Source: Mannheimia sp. USDA-ARS-USMARC-1261 (GTDB taxonomy: Bacteria > Pseudomonadota > Gammaproteobacteria > Enterobacterales > Pasteurellaceae). From it: a stretch of DNA of 64,000 bases. The notes under the pieces are model-generated. The model saw only the letters and a list, made by a program, of their open reading frames with translations, was not told the origin of the DNA and did no database searches. Every line of letters begins with the position of its first letter. The stretch's first letter is position 1. Positions 30,898 through 42,000 of the stretch are shown in pieces. Location of the stretch: NCBI RefSeq assembly GCF_000521605.1, contig NZ_CP006942.1:806001-870000 (forward strand), read 5' to 3'. The position numbers and the translations under genes are program-made.

Positions 30898-30928
30898 TAA
30901 AAAAAGCCCAAGTATTTCTACTTGAGCC
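30898..30928 (-). terminator. Intrinsic terminator between J and the last late gene
   Basis: On the minus strand GCTCAAGTA-GAAA-TACTTGGGC (one G-U pair) followed by seven T. Confidence 0.8.
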
Positions 30929-30934
30929 GTTGAG

Positions 30935-33900
30935 CTATGCAACTAACGCAACTAAAGAGTTTTGTCCGCTTAGTGCTGTTGAATTATTTGCTGTTACTTT
31001 TATAAGAACACTTTCACCTGTGATCTGTTTGTAACCCGAGATGCTTCCTGATGTAGGAACTTCCAGCATAAATGATGTCCTAATAGTTGTCATTGGCGTT
31101 GTTCCTGTCGCAAAGCCAGTAGCTGTTCCTGTAACTCTCCCTGTCGCTCTGCCATGAGCCTCGCCACTCACTTGACCTGATAAAGAACCTGAAGCCGTTC
31201 CTGATAGGTTGCCTGATGCCATTCCTGAAACGTGTCCACTAACAAAACCTCCATTGACATTCCCATTTACATTACCAGAAACAGTACCACTAGCTTGTCC
31301 TGAAACCATACCACTAGCTTGACCAGAAACTGAACCTCTAACGCTTCCTGATAAATCGCCACCGACATCACCAGAAACCGATACTGATACACTTCCCCTA
31401 ATCTCTGTGGGAGCAATAGTTGCCATAATTGGTATTTCTTTCCTTATTCCTGAAACACTTGATTCAGCTACTTTTGACCCATCGATATATATAGTGACCG
31501 TACTTGTTTCACCACTATTTGCATTAAAACTGATTGATGGAATAACTACAGTACGAGAGGAAATCTCACTTGCTGGTACAGTACCTTCAAAGTCATTTCC
31601 TTTTTTAGTCAGAATAACTGCTTTCACAATATCCCCAAGGATTGTTGAACCACTAATTACTCCACCTTCAATACGAGAACCTTTAACTGTACCCCCACTA
31701 ACTGTCGTACCAGTTACCGTACCACCACTAACGGTTGTACCTGTAATAGTACCACCACTTATTGTTGTACCAGTGATGTTAGTCCCTGAGATATTACCGC
31801 CATTGATATTAGGAGAGGATAAATCGGTATTTGCTCGAATTTTATCTCCAATAATAGAACCATCAGCAATCAGATCTCCACGAATACCAACTTGACCATT
31901 TGCCACACTAAATACAGGTTTCACATTTCCATCATTCGCATTAGCAACAATGCCAAATTTATCCGCCATTACGATAACAGATGATTCTGTAGTTACACCG
32001 TCAGAACTTGCTCCCATCGCGATACCTGCAATAGCAGTTCGTCCACCTGCAATAGTCTGTGCTTTGATAGTGTGAGTTGCAGATAATTTACCATTTACAC
32101 CTGCAACCGCATTACTCACCTGTGAAATTTGTGCTTTATTGCTATTCACGGATGCTGTTACGCTGTCAATGCGAGAACTTAAAGCTGAATCAGAATTAGC
32201 TAGAGTTTGCTGAATGGTATCAATTTTGGCTGACACAGCACTCACACTGCTTTCCACATCTTCAGGGGCAGGTGTCCAGTCTGTAGCAATATTGCCTTTC
32301 TCCAGTTTGATATTCTTCAACCAAACTTCAGCACCTACAGTAAAACAACCTAAAACAGCTAGCCAATACTTATGTGTTTTATCAGATGAAGCTCTATCTT
32401 CAATCTCAATCTGAGCTGAAAATTTACCCCACTCATTACTAATACCTGTAACCCATACTGCTTTGTTGTTACTTTCACCATTATTAAAATATTGGCGTAC
32501 TGAAAACCAAATGCGGTCATTATCAATATTGCTCTTAGCCATAAAGCTAATTGTATATGTGCCAGACTCTAACCGGTTCAGCGATTCTGATGATAATCTC
32601 TGACTTACTGAACTTTCTCGGCTAAATTGATGCCACTCTGAAACTTTATTGGTTTTTGAGTTAAAGTACAAACAACCATCAATAATAGTACCGTTGCCAT
32701 TTAAAGCGGTTTCATTAGCGTGTTGAGCAAACTCCCAGCCGGAAGAAAAATCTTTAGTGTAGCCTAAATAATTCCGACCTCCGACTTTAAATCCATTAAC
32801 CGCAGACTGTACATCTGCTTTCCAAATTGCTTGCAATGAATTTTGAGCAAGGCTTGCTACTTCTGTCTTGCTCGCTTTGGTGGATTGAATACCGGTAATG
32901 CTTGACTCTGCATTTGCAACACGGCTTGTTATGTCTGTGAGTTTATCTGCATTCACTTTATCTGCATCAACACGAGCTTTTTTTTCTTCCGTGATTTTGG
33001 CATTGAAATTAGTCTCTGCTTTGGTCAAGTTCACAGATAACTGATTAAGTTGCTGTGCTTGTGCTGAATCGGCAGCTGCTTGGGTTTGTTTGTAGGTGGT
33101 TAAATCAGCAGATACAGCACTCACACTGCTTTCCACATCTTCAGGGGCAGGTGTCCAGTCTGTAGCAATATTGCCTTTCTCCAGTTTGATATTCTTCAAC
33201 CAAACTTCAGCACCTACAGTAAAACAACCTAAAACAGCTAGCCAATACTTATGTGTTTTATCAGATGAAGCTCTATCTTCAATCTCAATCTGAGCTGAAA
33301 ATTTACCCCACTCATTACTAATACCTGTAACCCATACTGCTTTGTTGTTACTTTCACCATTATTAAAATATTGGCGTACTGAAAACCAAATGCGGTCATT
33401 ATCAATATTGCTCTTAGCCATAAAGCTAATTGTATATGTGCCAGACTCTAACCGGTTCAGCGATTCTGATGATAATCTCTGACTTACTGAACTTTCTCGG
33501 CTAAATTGATGCCACTCTGAAACTTTATTGGTTTTTGAGTTAAAGTACAAACAACCATCAATAATAGTACCGTTGCCATTTAAAGCGGTTTCATTAGCGT
33601 GTTGAGCAAACTCCCAGCCGGAAGAAAAATCTTTAGTGTAGCCTAAATAATTTCGCCCACCCATACTTAAATTATCCAGCTTCGCATTTAAATTTTGGCT
33701 GACTTCACTAATGCTTTGGGCATTAGTTGCTACCGTACGTTGAATAGTTGCGATATTGCTTTCAGCAGATCCCATTCTTGCTGTTAATGCTTCACGGGCT
33801 TGAGATTCAGCTTTATCGCCGTTTGCTCGGGCGGTTCTTTCTTCTTCCAAACCTGATAGAGCGTTATTAGCTTTTGCCGTGACAGCAGAAATGAGTTGTG

Positions 33901-36604
33901 CTTGTTGAGCATCAACATTTTGTAACTGTGTAACAGCATTCCCTCGGGTCGCTGCTTCGGCTTGAATTTTTTTCGTTAAATTTACACTTTCTGCTTGAAT
34001 TGCTTTGGTGCGATTATTAGCCTCGTCCTGAATGGCTTTAGCTCTAGCTTGAGATTCTGATATGATTTGTGAAACAGCATTAGCGACAGCTGATTGTCTT
34101 AATCCTGCTTCACCTGCAACAGCAGTATCAATATCTTGCTGTAATGAGGCAATCAAATCTGAACCTAACTGGCTACGAGTAATTTGACCTTCAAGCACAT
34201 TTAGCAAAGTGTCAGGATTATGATCTGCTTCGCCAAATACGCCTTCTGTAAATTGCCCTTTATTCCCTGCTTTATCGCCACAACGAACAAAGAAATAATA
34301 ACTTTCGTTTAAATCAATGCCGTTGAGAATATAGCTATTTTGTGGATACGGCAATGTCGCAATTTTTTTCGCATTGCTGATATTATTATCCACGCTACGC
34401 CAAATTTCGGTGTAATTACCTACGGTTGCCGTTTTCGGTAGATCCCAGTCTAATTGAATAGAGAAATAAAGTGATTTTGTGGTTAAACGGTTGATCGTAA
34501 GATTGATTTCAAACGCACGAGTAACAGGATCAGATAATTGACCATTAGCATTTTTAGAGCGAATTTCTGCAACATAACTACCATCCTGTAAATCATCAAA
34601 AGTAAGCTCGGTGGTTTCCAAATCTAAATAGGTTTGGTAAAGAACGCCATTGCGATATAGGCGAACTTCATATTTTACAATGCTATTAGATGATGGCATC
34701 TCCCACGTTAATTTCACACCGTTTTCGTTAATGCTTGCTTCCGCATTTGCTACTTTCTGAGTACCACCAGTATGAGCTGTTGTCACAACAGGAATGAAAC
34801 TCGCACTACCATCAACAATCGACTCTTTTTGCGGTTCGTGTTGGAGAGCGGTAATGGTATAACTGCCGTCGTCATTTTCTGTAATACCAATCGCTCTATA
34901 AAGCTGAGTAGAAACGGTTGGTGTTTTTAGTACCCAATCATCCATTGGCTCAAGCCCTGTTGGAACTGTTGCCAATGTAACTACGGCTTTATTTTTGCTA
35001 TCTACGCTAGAAATTGCCACTTTTACGACTTTCATTTCATCGTTGAGGTAGCTCAAATAACTATTACCTGAAATTTCAATCGGCTGATCAAGCGTAACTA
35101 CTTTACTATTAACCGCTACAACACGACCGCCAAGCGTTTTGCCTGCGTAATCGTTATCAGCGATTTCGATAATATCCCCTGGTAAATGTAATAAGCCTTG
35201 GCGACCAACACTAAATGTAATGGTACATTGTTCTAGTAGTGATGTGGCTAAAACCCATTTACCCCAACGGTGGGCTTGCCCACGACTTGTTGTGGCGTAA
35301 GCGGTCATTTTCTTGACGTTGTAGCCGTAACGCTCGATCATTAAATCATCAGCGACATATTCCACCGCCTTTTGATACATATTGCGTTCATCGGCATACT
35401 CAACTTCGGCAGCGGTATAGATGGATTTCATCGTCGCATACTGGCGAGAGAATTTACCGTCGATTACGTTTGCTTGGCTATAAGTACAAACTGGATCGGC
35501 TGTACGGTCTTGAATTGCTGTGAATTGCGTACCGTTCCATACGGCAATCGCACGAAATACCGATGCCATATCAGAAAGCACTTCATAGGCAGAACGTTGA
35601 TCGGTCAGCCATAAATTAGCTGTCATTCGTGGTTCTTTGCCACCGTAGCCGTCATCAACCAACTCGTCGCAGTATTTGGCAATTTGGTAGAGCTGGAATT
35701 TATCCAAACCATAATCGCCCACACGTTTACCTAATCCAGCTAAAGGGTCGGTTACTAAATCGTAAAACACCCAAACAGGGTTATTTGTCCAAGCTTGTTT
35801 CCAGTCGCCTTTCCAAAGTGCAGAAGAATAGGTACGAGTTTCAGGATCGTAAGTGCTTGGCACTTTAACCAAACGTCCATAAAGCAAGAAATTCACATTC
35901 GGGAAGTTGGGGTTGTAGCGTGAATCAGTTTTAATGCCAACCAATGCCATATTTGGATAAGACAATTTAGTGTCAATAATCTCTGTATAGCTGACCCAGT
36001 TCGTCGCATTTTGTAAGCGTTGGCTTTTAGAATCCGTCGTTGTACGTTCTACCGTAATAGTGAAAGGGCGTTCAGGTAAATTATCAACAATGTAGCTACG
36101 ATAAAAACGTGATGATGACTTACCGTTAATTTCATAGGTAGCACGTGGCAAACCGTTAATTAAAATACGAAACCAAACCGATGTGCCATTAGTATCGCCC
36201 TGATCGTTTTGTTCATAGAGAGCATTTACGCCCAAAGTTACACGTAAACGAGTAACATCAGGATCGGTAACGGTTCGAGTGATTGGCGTGGTGTATTTCA
36301 CTTCAGTGCTAACCGATACTTCACGCTCCGACATTTCAAAGCCTTGTAATGGGAGTTGATCTTGTGTGCCTAACGTAAATGACACTTCGGTATTTTTAAA
36401 GTTAAAACTGGCTTCATCGTTATCATCAACGCCATTTTCGTTTTGAATTGGTGTATTATCAAAAAAAGTGGATTTCCACTTGTTTACAGGGCCTTTAATT
36501 GGACCTAGTGAAATCAAACCAATCGCACGTAATCGCTGTGCTGATTTTAGGCTATCAGGTGCTTCGTGTGGTGTGCGTGCTGAACCTTGTTTTTTACCGC
36601 CCAT
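30935..36604 (-). CDS. J: Tail tip host-specificity protein (lambda gpJ-like)
   Basis: 1889-residue tail tip protein that sets receptor binding. The N-terminal 700 residues follow lambda J (start GGKKQGSARTPHEAPDSLKSAQ, and the WKGDWKQAWTNNPVWVFYDLVTDP region). Fibronectin-III-like domains lie around 620-800, then Ala/Gln-rich coiled coil (about 830-980). Two copies of a GGRNYLGYTKDFSSGWEF domain (about 985-1164 and 1278-1457) are identical at DNA level over 539 bp. The C-terminus has Gly/Thr/Ser repeats of GGTVTGTTVS type (about 1600-1655) and SGxVSG type (about 1745-1832), then an adhesive tip. It is much longer than lambda J (1132). Confidence 0.93.
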   Translation of the reverse strand: MGGKKQGSARTPHEAPDSLKSAQRLRAIGLISLGPIKGPVNKWKSTFFDNTPIQNENGVDDNDEASFNFKNTEVSFTLGTQDQLPLQGFEMSEREVSVSTEVKYTTPITRTVTDPDVTRLRVTLGVNALYEQNDQGDTNGTSVWFRILINGLPRATYEINGKSSSRFYRSYIVDNLPERPFTITVERTTTDSKSQRLQNATNWVSYTEIIDTKLSYPNMALVGIKTDSRYNPNFPNVNFLLYGRLVKVPSTYDPETRTYSSALWKGDWKQAWTNNPVWVFYDLVTDPLAGLGKRVGDYGLDKFQLYQIAKYCDELVDDGYGGKEPRMTANLWLTDQRSAYEVLSDMASVFRAIAVWNGTQFTAIQDRTADPVCTYSQANVIDGKFSRQYATMKSIYTAAEVEYADERNMYQKAVEYVADDLMIERYGYNVKKMTAYATTSRGQAHRWGKWVLATSLLEQCTITFSVGRQGLLHLPGDIIEIADNDYAGKTLGGRVVAVNSKVVTLDQPIEISGNSYLSYLNDEMKVVKVAISSVDSKNKAVVTLATVPTGLEPMDDWVLKTPTVSTQLYRAIGITENDDGSYTITALQHEPQKESIVDGSASFIPVVTTAHTGGTQKVANAEASINENGVKLTWEMPSSNSIVKYEVRLYRNGVLYQTYLDLETTELTFDDLQDGSYVAEIRSKNANGQLSDPVTRAFEINLTINRLTTKSLYFSIQLDWDLPKTATVGNYTEIWRSVDNNISNAKKIATLPYPQNSYILNGIDLNESYYFFVRCGDKAGNKGQFTEGVFGEADHNPDTLLNVLEGQITRSQLGSDLIASLQQDIDTAVAGEAGLRQSAVANAVSQIISESQARAKAIQDEANNRTKAIQAESVNLTKKIQAEAATRGNAVTQLQNVDAQQAQLISAVTAKANNALSGLEEERTARANGDKAESQAREALTARMGSAESNIATIQRTVATNAQSISEVSQNLNAKLDNLSMGGRNYLGYTKDFSSGWEFAQHANETALNGNGTIIDGCLYFNSKTNKVSEWHQFSRESSVSQRLSSESLNRLESGTYTISFMAKSNIDNDRIWFSVRQYFNNGESNNKAVWVTGISNEWGKFSAQIEIEDRASSDKTHKYWLAVLGCFTVGAEVWLKNIKLEKGNIATDWTPAPEDVESSVSAVSADLTTYKQTQAAADSAQAQQLNQLSVNLTKAETNFNAKITEEKKARVDADKVNADKLTDITSRVANAESSITGIQSTKASKTEVASLAQNSLQAIWKADVQSAVNGFKVGGRNYLGYTKDFSSGWEFAQHANETALNGNGTIIDGCLYFNSKTNKVSEWHQFSRESSVSQRLSSESLNRLESGTYTISFMAKSNIDNDRIWFSVRQYFNNGESNNKAVWVTGISNEWGKFSAQIEIEDRASSDKTHKYWLAVLGCFTVGAEVWLKNIKLEKGNIATDWTPAPEDVESSVSAVSAKIDTIQQTLANSDSALSSRIDSVTASVNSNKAQISQVSNAVAGVNGKLSATHTIKAQTIAGGRTAIAGIAMGASSDGVTTESSVIVMADKFGIVANANDGNVKPVFSVANGQVGIRGDLIADGSIIGDKIRANTDLSSPNINGGNISGTNITGTTISGGTITGTTVSGGTVTGTTVSGGTVKGSRIEGGVISGSTILGDIVKAVILTKKGNDFEGTVPASEISSRTVVIPSISFNANSGETSTVTIYIDGSKVAESSVSGIRKEIPIMATIAPTEIRGSVSVSVSGDVGGDLSGSVRGSVSGQASGMVSGQASGTVSGNVNGNVNGGFVSGHVSGMASGNLSGTASGSLSGQVSGEAHGRATGRVTGTATGFATGTTPMTTIRTSFMLEVPTSGSISGYKQITGESVLIKVTANNSTALSGQNSLVALVA
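32235..33652 (-). repeat. Pair of 539-bp direct repeats inside J
   Basis: 32235-32773 and 33114-33652 appear identical base for base, offset 879 bp (293 codons, in frame). They encode a probable carbohydrate-binding, jelly-roll-like domain ending TDWTPAPEDVESSVSAVSA. The stretch between is unique. Confidence 0.9.
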
Positions 36605-36675
36605 ACATACCTCTTAAAAACAGAAAACCGCCTGTAAACAATGCTTACAAGCGGTCAAATTTATTCAGAATTTTG

Positions 36676-37272
36676 CTAATTATTTAATGTTTCAACATCA
36701 TCAAAGGTTTCAATCCCTTGTGAAATCAAGACAAGGCTGGTCATCATTTTGCCGTAAAGCAATGGAATTGGTCTGCCTTGAGGGGTTAAGTTACGGATAT
36801 TACTAAATGATGTGCTTTGTTTTTTCTCGCTTTCGCTAGCACCTGTGCTCATTTCAGGTGTTCGAGTTAAAAGGGAAATTGCCCCCGACATCGCAAGTGA
36901 AGCTCCCATAGCACCAGCCATCATTGCAGCACCTGCCGACCAGCCTAATGGGTTCCACCACGCTACAGCAATCAGAACAACACCAACCACCGCTTGAATA
37001 ATACCTGCTGCTTTACCTGCACCAGCGATCACAGGTGTGAAATGAATGGAAGAATTGTCATCAAGATCAATCATCGGGTTGGTTTGTAGCTGTTCATTGT
37101 TTAAGTAATTCTTACCAATCCGCACTTTGTAATAACCATTACGTAAATGTTCACGTAAACCTTGAATTTGCGTAAGTAGCCCACTCATTAATTCACGGAA
37201 GTTACTTACTTCAAGCTCGAACGGATGATTGCTAAATCGTTTAAGATCGCCGTGAAATGTAATTTTTGCCAT
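36676..37272 (-). CDS. I: Tail assembly protein (lambda gpI-like)
   Basis: 198-residue protein with an N-terminal ubiquitin-like half (ITFHGDLKRFSNHPFELEV) and a glycine/alanine-rich hydrophobic middle, as in lambda I. The start MAKITF follows GGAGACATTCACA. Its 5' end overlaps K by 67 bp. Confidence 0.85.
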   Translation of the reverse strand: MAKITFHGDLKRFSNHPFELEVSNFRELMSGLLTQIQGLREHLRNGYYKVRIGKNYLNNEQLQTNPMIDLDDNSSIHFTPVIAGAGKAAGIIQAVVGVVLIAVAWWNPLGWSAGAAMMAGAMGASLAMSGAISLLTRTPEMSTGASESEKKQSTSFSNIRNLTPQGRPIPLLYGKMMTSLVLISQGIETFDDVETLNN

Positions 37273-37985
37273 TGTGAATGTCTCCAAATTGAATGAGTGG
37301 ATTTAAGCCAAAAGCCGTCGTAGGGTACCCGTGCCGATAATCGCCCTTCGCTATGATGAATCATCATTTGATTGCCAAGGTAAACGCCAGCGTGATTGCC
37401 TACCTCTGATCCCACCTGAATTAAAATGACATCGCCAAGCTGTGGCTCTTCATCAAAAGGAATTTTTTCAAATCCGCAACGAACCAAGCCCTCTTCATAT
37501 AAATTAGAATGCTCAAACCATTCAAATTCGTAAGTAGATTGATCGGGTAATTCAATACCGGCCAACATATAACAATCAAGAATGATATTTCGGCAATCTT
37601 GTTTATTATTTTCAAATTGACGACCAATAAGCGGTGCAATAGGGCGAAACTGTTTAATGTCATTATCCACCACTAACCAAAAATCTAATTGTGTACGGAG
37701 CTGACATTCTCTGTCTGCCGTTGATAAATACGGCAAGCCTTTTTCTGTTGCGGAATCGGAGTGCGAATGAACCAACGCCACAATATGCCCCAACTCTTCC
37801 GCACGAATAAATTCATCAGGCGAAATTTCAAAGAAATTGATTGGGTCGTCTGCCACGTTTTCGCAAGGCAAATAAATCAACTGCCCATACATATATTCAG
37901 AAACAACAAAACCGCAAGATTCTTGCGGTTCACATTGTTTGGCGTGAGCGAGCATTTCTTTTTTTAATCGGCCATCAATTTTCAT
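37206..37985 (-). CDS. K: Tail tip assembly protein with JAMM and NlpC/P60 domains (gpK-like)
   Basis: 259 residues. The N-terminal half has a JAB/MPN+ metallopeptidase motif (HSHS followed by STAD), the C-terminal half an NlpC/P60 cysteine peptidase (catalytic Cys in ILDCYML, His in NHAGVYLG). This is the usual K architecture for local peptidoglycan opening or tail-tip processing. The start MKIDGRL was chosen because the longer frame would run into L. Confidence 0.9.
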   Translation of the reverse strand: MKIDGRLKKEMLAHAKQCEPQESCGFVVSEYMYGQLIYLPCENVADDPINFFEISPDEFIRAEELGHIVALVHSHSDSATEKGLPYLSTADRECQLRTQLDFWLVVDNDIKQFRPIAPLIGRQFENNKQDCRNIILDCYMLAGIELPDQSTYEFEWFEHSNLYEEGLVRCGFEKIPFDEEPQLGDVILIQVGSEVGNHAGVYLGNQMMIHHSEGRLSARVPYDGFWLKSTHSIWRHSQWQKLHFTAILNDLAIIRSSLK

Positions 37986-37986
37986 T

Positions 37987-38718
37987 TTAATTTCCGTATT
38001 GTGTAGTGCTAGGGAAACCGCCAAAGGGTAACACGGCATTTTCACCGAACCGTAATTTACAGCCACGAATGCAATGTGAGCATTTATCTTTTTTACGGTC
38101 GGTGGTTGGCTTATCAAATTCATCCGCTACCGGTCCACCGGTATAACCACATTGTGCGGAGCGATATTGCCAAATACACACATCAGAAGTAATCATTAGT
38201 AGCGGAATTTTGGCGTTATCGGTTTCTGCCGGCGAAGCCAGTTCAAAGGTCGCTTGTTCATCATCGAGGCTTTTCAGTTGCTCAATAATAAAATAACTGA
38301 TTGCTTCTTGTGTCGGATCAGATTTACTGTTTTTGTTACCTATAAAATTACGAGCATCAAGGAATTGAGCATACACCAAGCGGCGAGTTACTTTACCGCC
38401 TACACCTTGTCCGAAATTAGCAGCAATCCCTGTAATAATGCCGTACAGGTTGGAAACTGTAAGCGTAGGGCGTGAGCTTGGTCCATTGCCCGAAATCTCG
38501 AAACCGTCTGCTTTTATCGGGTAGGCTTGGTATTCATTGCCTTGCCACCAAATATTCGCACGGCTTTGACTTACACCATTATGGAATCGATACAACTCGC
38601 CACTATCGCCATTGCTGTTGGCAATATGACGTAAGTCAATTTCCCATAATTCAATCAACGCCCCTTGTTCCAATTTTGGCAATTCTTGAGACATTTTGGA
38701 CGGTAGATCTTTTGGCAT
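37987..38718 (-). CDS. L: Minor tail protein L (Fe-S cluster type)
   Basis: 243 residues. The C-terminal part carries five spaced cysteines (CIWQYRSAQCGYTG, then CSHCIRGC) like lambda L, which holds a [4Fe-4S] cluster. It overlaps M by one base (TAATG) and ends just before K. Confidence 0.9.
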   Translation of the reverse strand: MPKDLPSKMSQELPKLEQGALIELWEIDLRHIANSNGDSGELYRFHNGVSQSRANIWWQGNEYQAYPIKADGFEISGNGPSSRPTLTVSNLYGIITGIAANFGQGVGGKVTRRLVYAQFLDARNFIGNKNSKSDPTQEAISYFIIEQLKSLDDEQATFELASPAETDNAKIPLLMITSDVCIWQYRSAQCGYTGGPVADEFDKPTTDRKKDKCSHCIRGCKLRFGENAVLPFGGFPSTTQYGN

Positions 38719-39053
38719 TACACCACCTCTTCAAATTCACAAGTAAATATTGTGTGTGTTTTCCCCACTTGTCGAGGAAATTTAGTACATACAACCTTTA
38801 CTAACTCGCCACCAAGAGCTATATCTTTAAAATAAAAGGCACGAACTCCGCTATGTTCTTTCATAAAGTTACGGAATTGTGCCGATTCTTTGTTTTTTAT
38901 TTTGTAGATTACGGAATACTTACGTAGCAGCGTATTAATTCCATCTTCCATTCGTTGCTGATAGCCATTACCATACTTCAGCACTTTTCGTCGTGGTTCT
39001 TCTTCCACGGTGTAACCAGGTTGCGGACACCACGACAGCGTTTTTAATGCCAT
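38718..39053 (-). CDS. M: Minor tail protein M
   Basis: 111-residue lambda M-like protein (KVLKYGNGYQQRMEDGIN, AFYFKD). The start at 39053 is preceded by AGGTGG, which overlaps a possible GTG start at 39062. It lies directly after the tape measure gene. Confidence 0.88.
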   Translation of the reverse strand: MALKTLSWCPQPGYTVEEEPRRKVLKYGNGYQQRMEDGINTLLRKYSVIYKIKNKESAQFRNFMKEHSGVRAFYFKDIALGGELVKVVCTKFPRQVGKTHTIFTCEFEEVV

Positions 39054-39062
39054 ATTCACCAC

Positions 39063-42000
39063 CTATGAGAGCAAACCACCTGGGCGACGTTGCTTTTTCA
39101 ATACTTCAAGCACATTAGCCTGAATAGCCATAGCGAGTTCTTTTCCTTGTGCAGCTTTTTGCTCCATTGTAACTTCCTCATTTCCATTGCTATCAATGTT
39201 GATCGTAATAGATACTTCATTGCTTTGGGCATTGTTACTATTAAACAAACCATCATAATTACCTGACTTGCCACCGACGTGACCACCATTCGCAAATTTA
39301 GGTAAACGACGTTGATTAAGGGCATTAAGAAATCCGACACCATAATGATCCACCGTGCGGGAAGTCATCACAAATTCGTTATTGGATAATCGAGCAAGAA
39401 TAGAATCGCTTGTTCCTGTTCCAGGTCCTTGAACGTGTCCCCCTTTCGCAAAAGCAACGCTCGTTAGCTGGGAAATAACGTTCGCACCAGCTGCGGCGAC
39501 TGCAGCCATATTCGCAAATTTTTGAGCTGGAGTCATAGCAGTAGGATCTGCCATTGCTTGAGTGATGGCTTGTGAGAGTTTCAGGCTGGCTTCAGCTATT
39601 GCAAAAGCTTTTGATACAGCAAACATCGCTTTGTAAGCCGCAGATTGCTTACCTGCAGATTGTTCAACCGCAGATGCAAGCGTATCAAATGCACCACCAA
39701 GATCGTTAAGTCCTGTCGCATACTCGGACATTTCCTTTTGCCAACGTTCGGTTTCGTAACGCGAAATGATTTGCTGTTTACGTTTTTGAAACTCCTCTTC
39801 GGTCATCAATTTCTGATCATAAAATGCTTGAAGTTGGGCTAATTCTTGTGCCTGTTTGTTTTTCAATTCTTGTTCAGAATCATACATGCCACGCACTTGT
39901 TCTAACGGACTAATAGCCTGCTGTGTTTTATTTTGAGCGTAATCAAATTTCAGCTGTTGCTCTGCAATTTGGTATTCGTTTTCGGTAAGTTGACCGGCAT
40001 TACGCAGTTCTTGAATAGCAGACAATTCATTTTTTAAATTTGCTGCAAGTAGTTTTCCAGGGGCATATTTACCAGCTAACTCTAAACGTTCTTTCGCAAA
40101 ACGTTGTGTAATGGCTGTTTTAGCTGTCTCATATTCTGTATGAGAAACCACGCCTTTTTTCATATGCTCTTCAAGTCGTTGAAACATTCGTGTTTCTTCG
40201 AGATTGATTTCATTTAACGTTGAACCACTTTTCTTGCGTAGGTCATCGTAAAATGAAAGCCAATTTTCACGAGCATTTTCACCACTACCTTTCTTAGCTT
40301 TTTTCTCTTTTTTTGGCTTAGTTACTTTAGCATTTTCTCTTAACTCAGTTTTAATGGTCTGAATTTGAGTCTCATTTTTGAACATTCCTTGTAGCATAGC
40401 TTTGCCGTCAAGGATTTTCTTCAAGGTTTCTTGTGAAAGCCCAATCGCTTTATCTGCTGCATTCGCTGCAGTAATTGTACCCGTGGCAATACCGATTAAA
40501 ACCTCGTTATATTTAGCCCCTTCAACACCCAATAATTCATAAAGCCCGGCAAGCACATAGGCTGATTCTGCTTGCCCTTGTTGTTCTAGTTTAGCGACTT
40601 CCAATTTTTGAGCTAAAGTAACCGATCTCTCTTGCAATTTTTTCATTGCATCATCAAGATTAAGCGTTTCCCCTGCTGCTTTTTCGGCACTATCACCAAT
40701 ATCATTTAGCGTTGATGTAATACCGGCTAAAATCCATTCTGTTTCGCTTGCATCGATGCCTAAGAGTTTAAATTTAGCTCTAATATCATCAAGACTTTTT
40801 CCGCTTGATAACATTGCCCGGGCCAATGCCTCAAGTTGGTTTTCAAGCACAGAGAAATCAATGTTGGCATTTTCTTTCAACAGCTCAATTTGATCGCTTA
40901 GTTCGGCAATCTCTTTTTTTACACTATCAGGAATTGGTAAGCCTGTTGTAAACCAATTAGCTTCTAAGGCTGATATATCAGATTGAAGTTGCTGAATTTG
41001 GTTTTTGTAGTTTTCTAATTCTTCCTGTTGTTGGGTAATTTTGAGCGAGAGAGCGGCAGCACTTAACCCTTCATAGCTTTCTTTTAAACGTTCGTTTGCT
41101 CCTGCTGTATCTAGAGCTTTTTGGCGAGCTTGATCTGCTTGACTGCTAAAATACATTAACGCACTTGCTGCAATCATAATCACGCCAGCAGGACCACCAA
41201 GTAATGCCATTGCACTTTGTAGCCCCCGAGCCGCTGTACTAGCTAAAGTGTTCGCTGCTGCTAAATTGCGTTTGGCTGTTGCTTCTGCTTCCGCCAAAGC
41301 AATAATTTGAGCTGCTTGAACCTTCATTTGTTCACGTAGAGCGTAGCGAGTTCTTTCTGATTGAGCTAGCTGAAACTGCGCGGCAAGACTTGCCATTTCC
41401 ACTTGTGCAGCAGTTCGCATTGCTGTTGCTTTGGCTAAAATAGCTTGAGCTTCACGAGTATGAGCGATTGCATTTTTCGCACTGTTGTAACCTGTTTGTA
41501 AGAGTGTCGCCGAATACTTACTGATATGCCCGATTGCTAATGCTCCAATAAGTGCTCCTGCAACTTTAATTAGCGTTTCGAGGTTTTCAGATACAAAATC
41601 AACTCCTTCTGCCAGTTTTTGAGTAACACCGTATGTCGAATCAACCTGTCCAACGAACTGGATCATTGATGTTTCAAGGTTGGTAAAGGACATTGAAAGT
41701 GTTTTTACACGCTTTTCAAAATCCGTATCAACGGTATCTTTCGCTTTTTGGAGAGCTTCAATCACTTTCGAGATTTGGAGCTCGCCATTCTTCCCCATAT
41801 CCTTTAATGCACCAACGCTCACACCTAAACCATCTGCAATAGCTTGTGCTAATGCTGGTGTTTGCTCCATAACAGAATTGAGCTCAGCACCACGTAATTC
41901 ACCGCTGGCCATTGCCTGACCAAACTGCATTAAAGCAGCTTCTGCAGAAGCAGAACTTGCCCCAGACATTGCAACTGCTTTTGATACTGTTTCTGTTAAT

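Noticed and set aside
31407-31895. Plus-strand 162-residue open frame
   Set aside because: Antisense to the repetitive end of J, with low-complexity Val/Pro/Leu sequence.
32214-33293. Two plus-strand frames of about 65 residues with the same sequence
   Set aside because: They are antisense shadows of the duplicated J domain.
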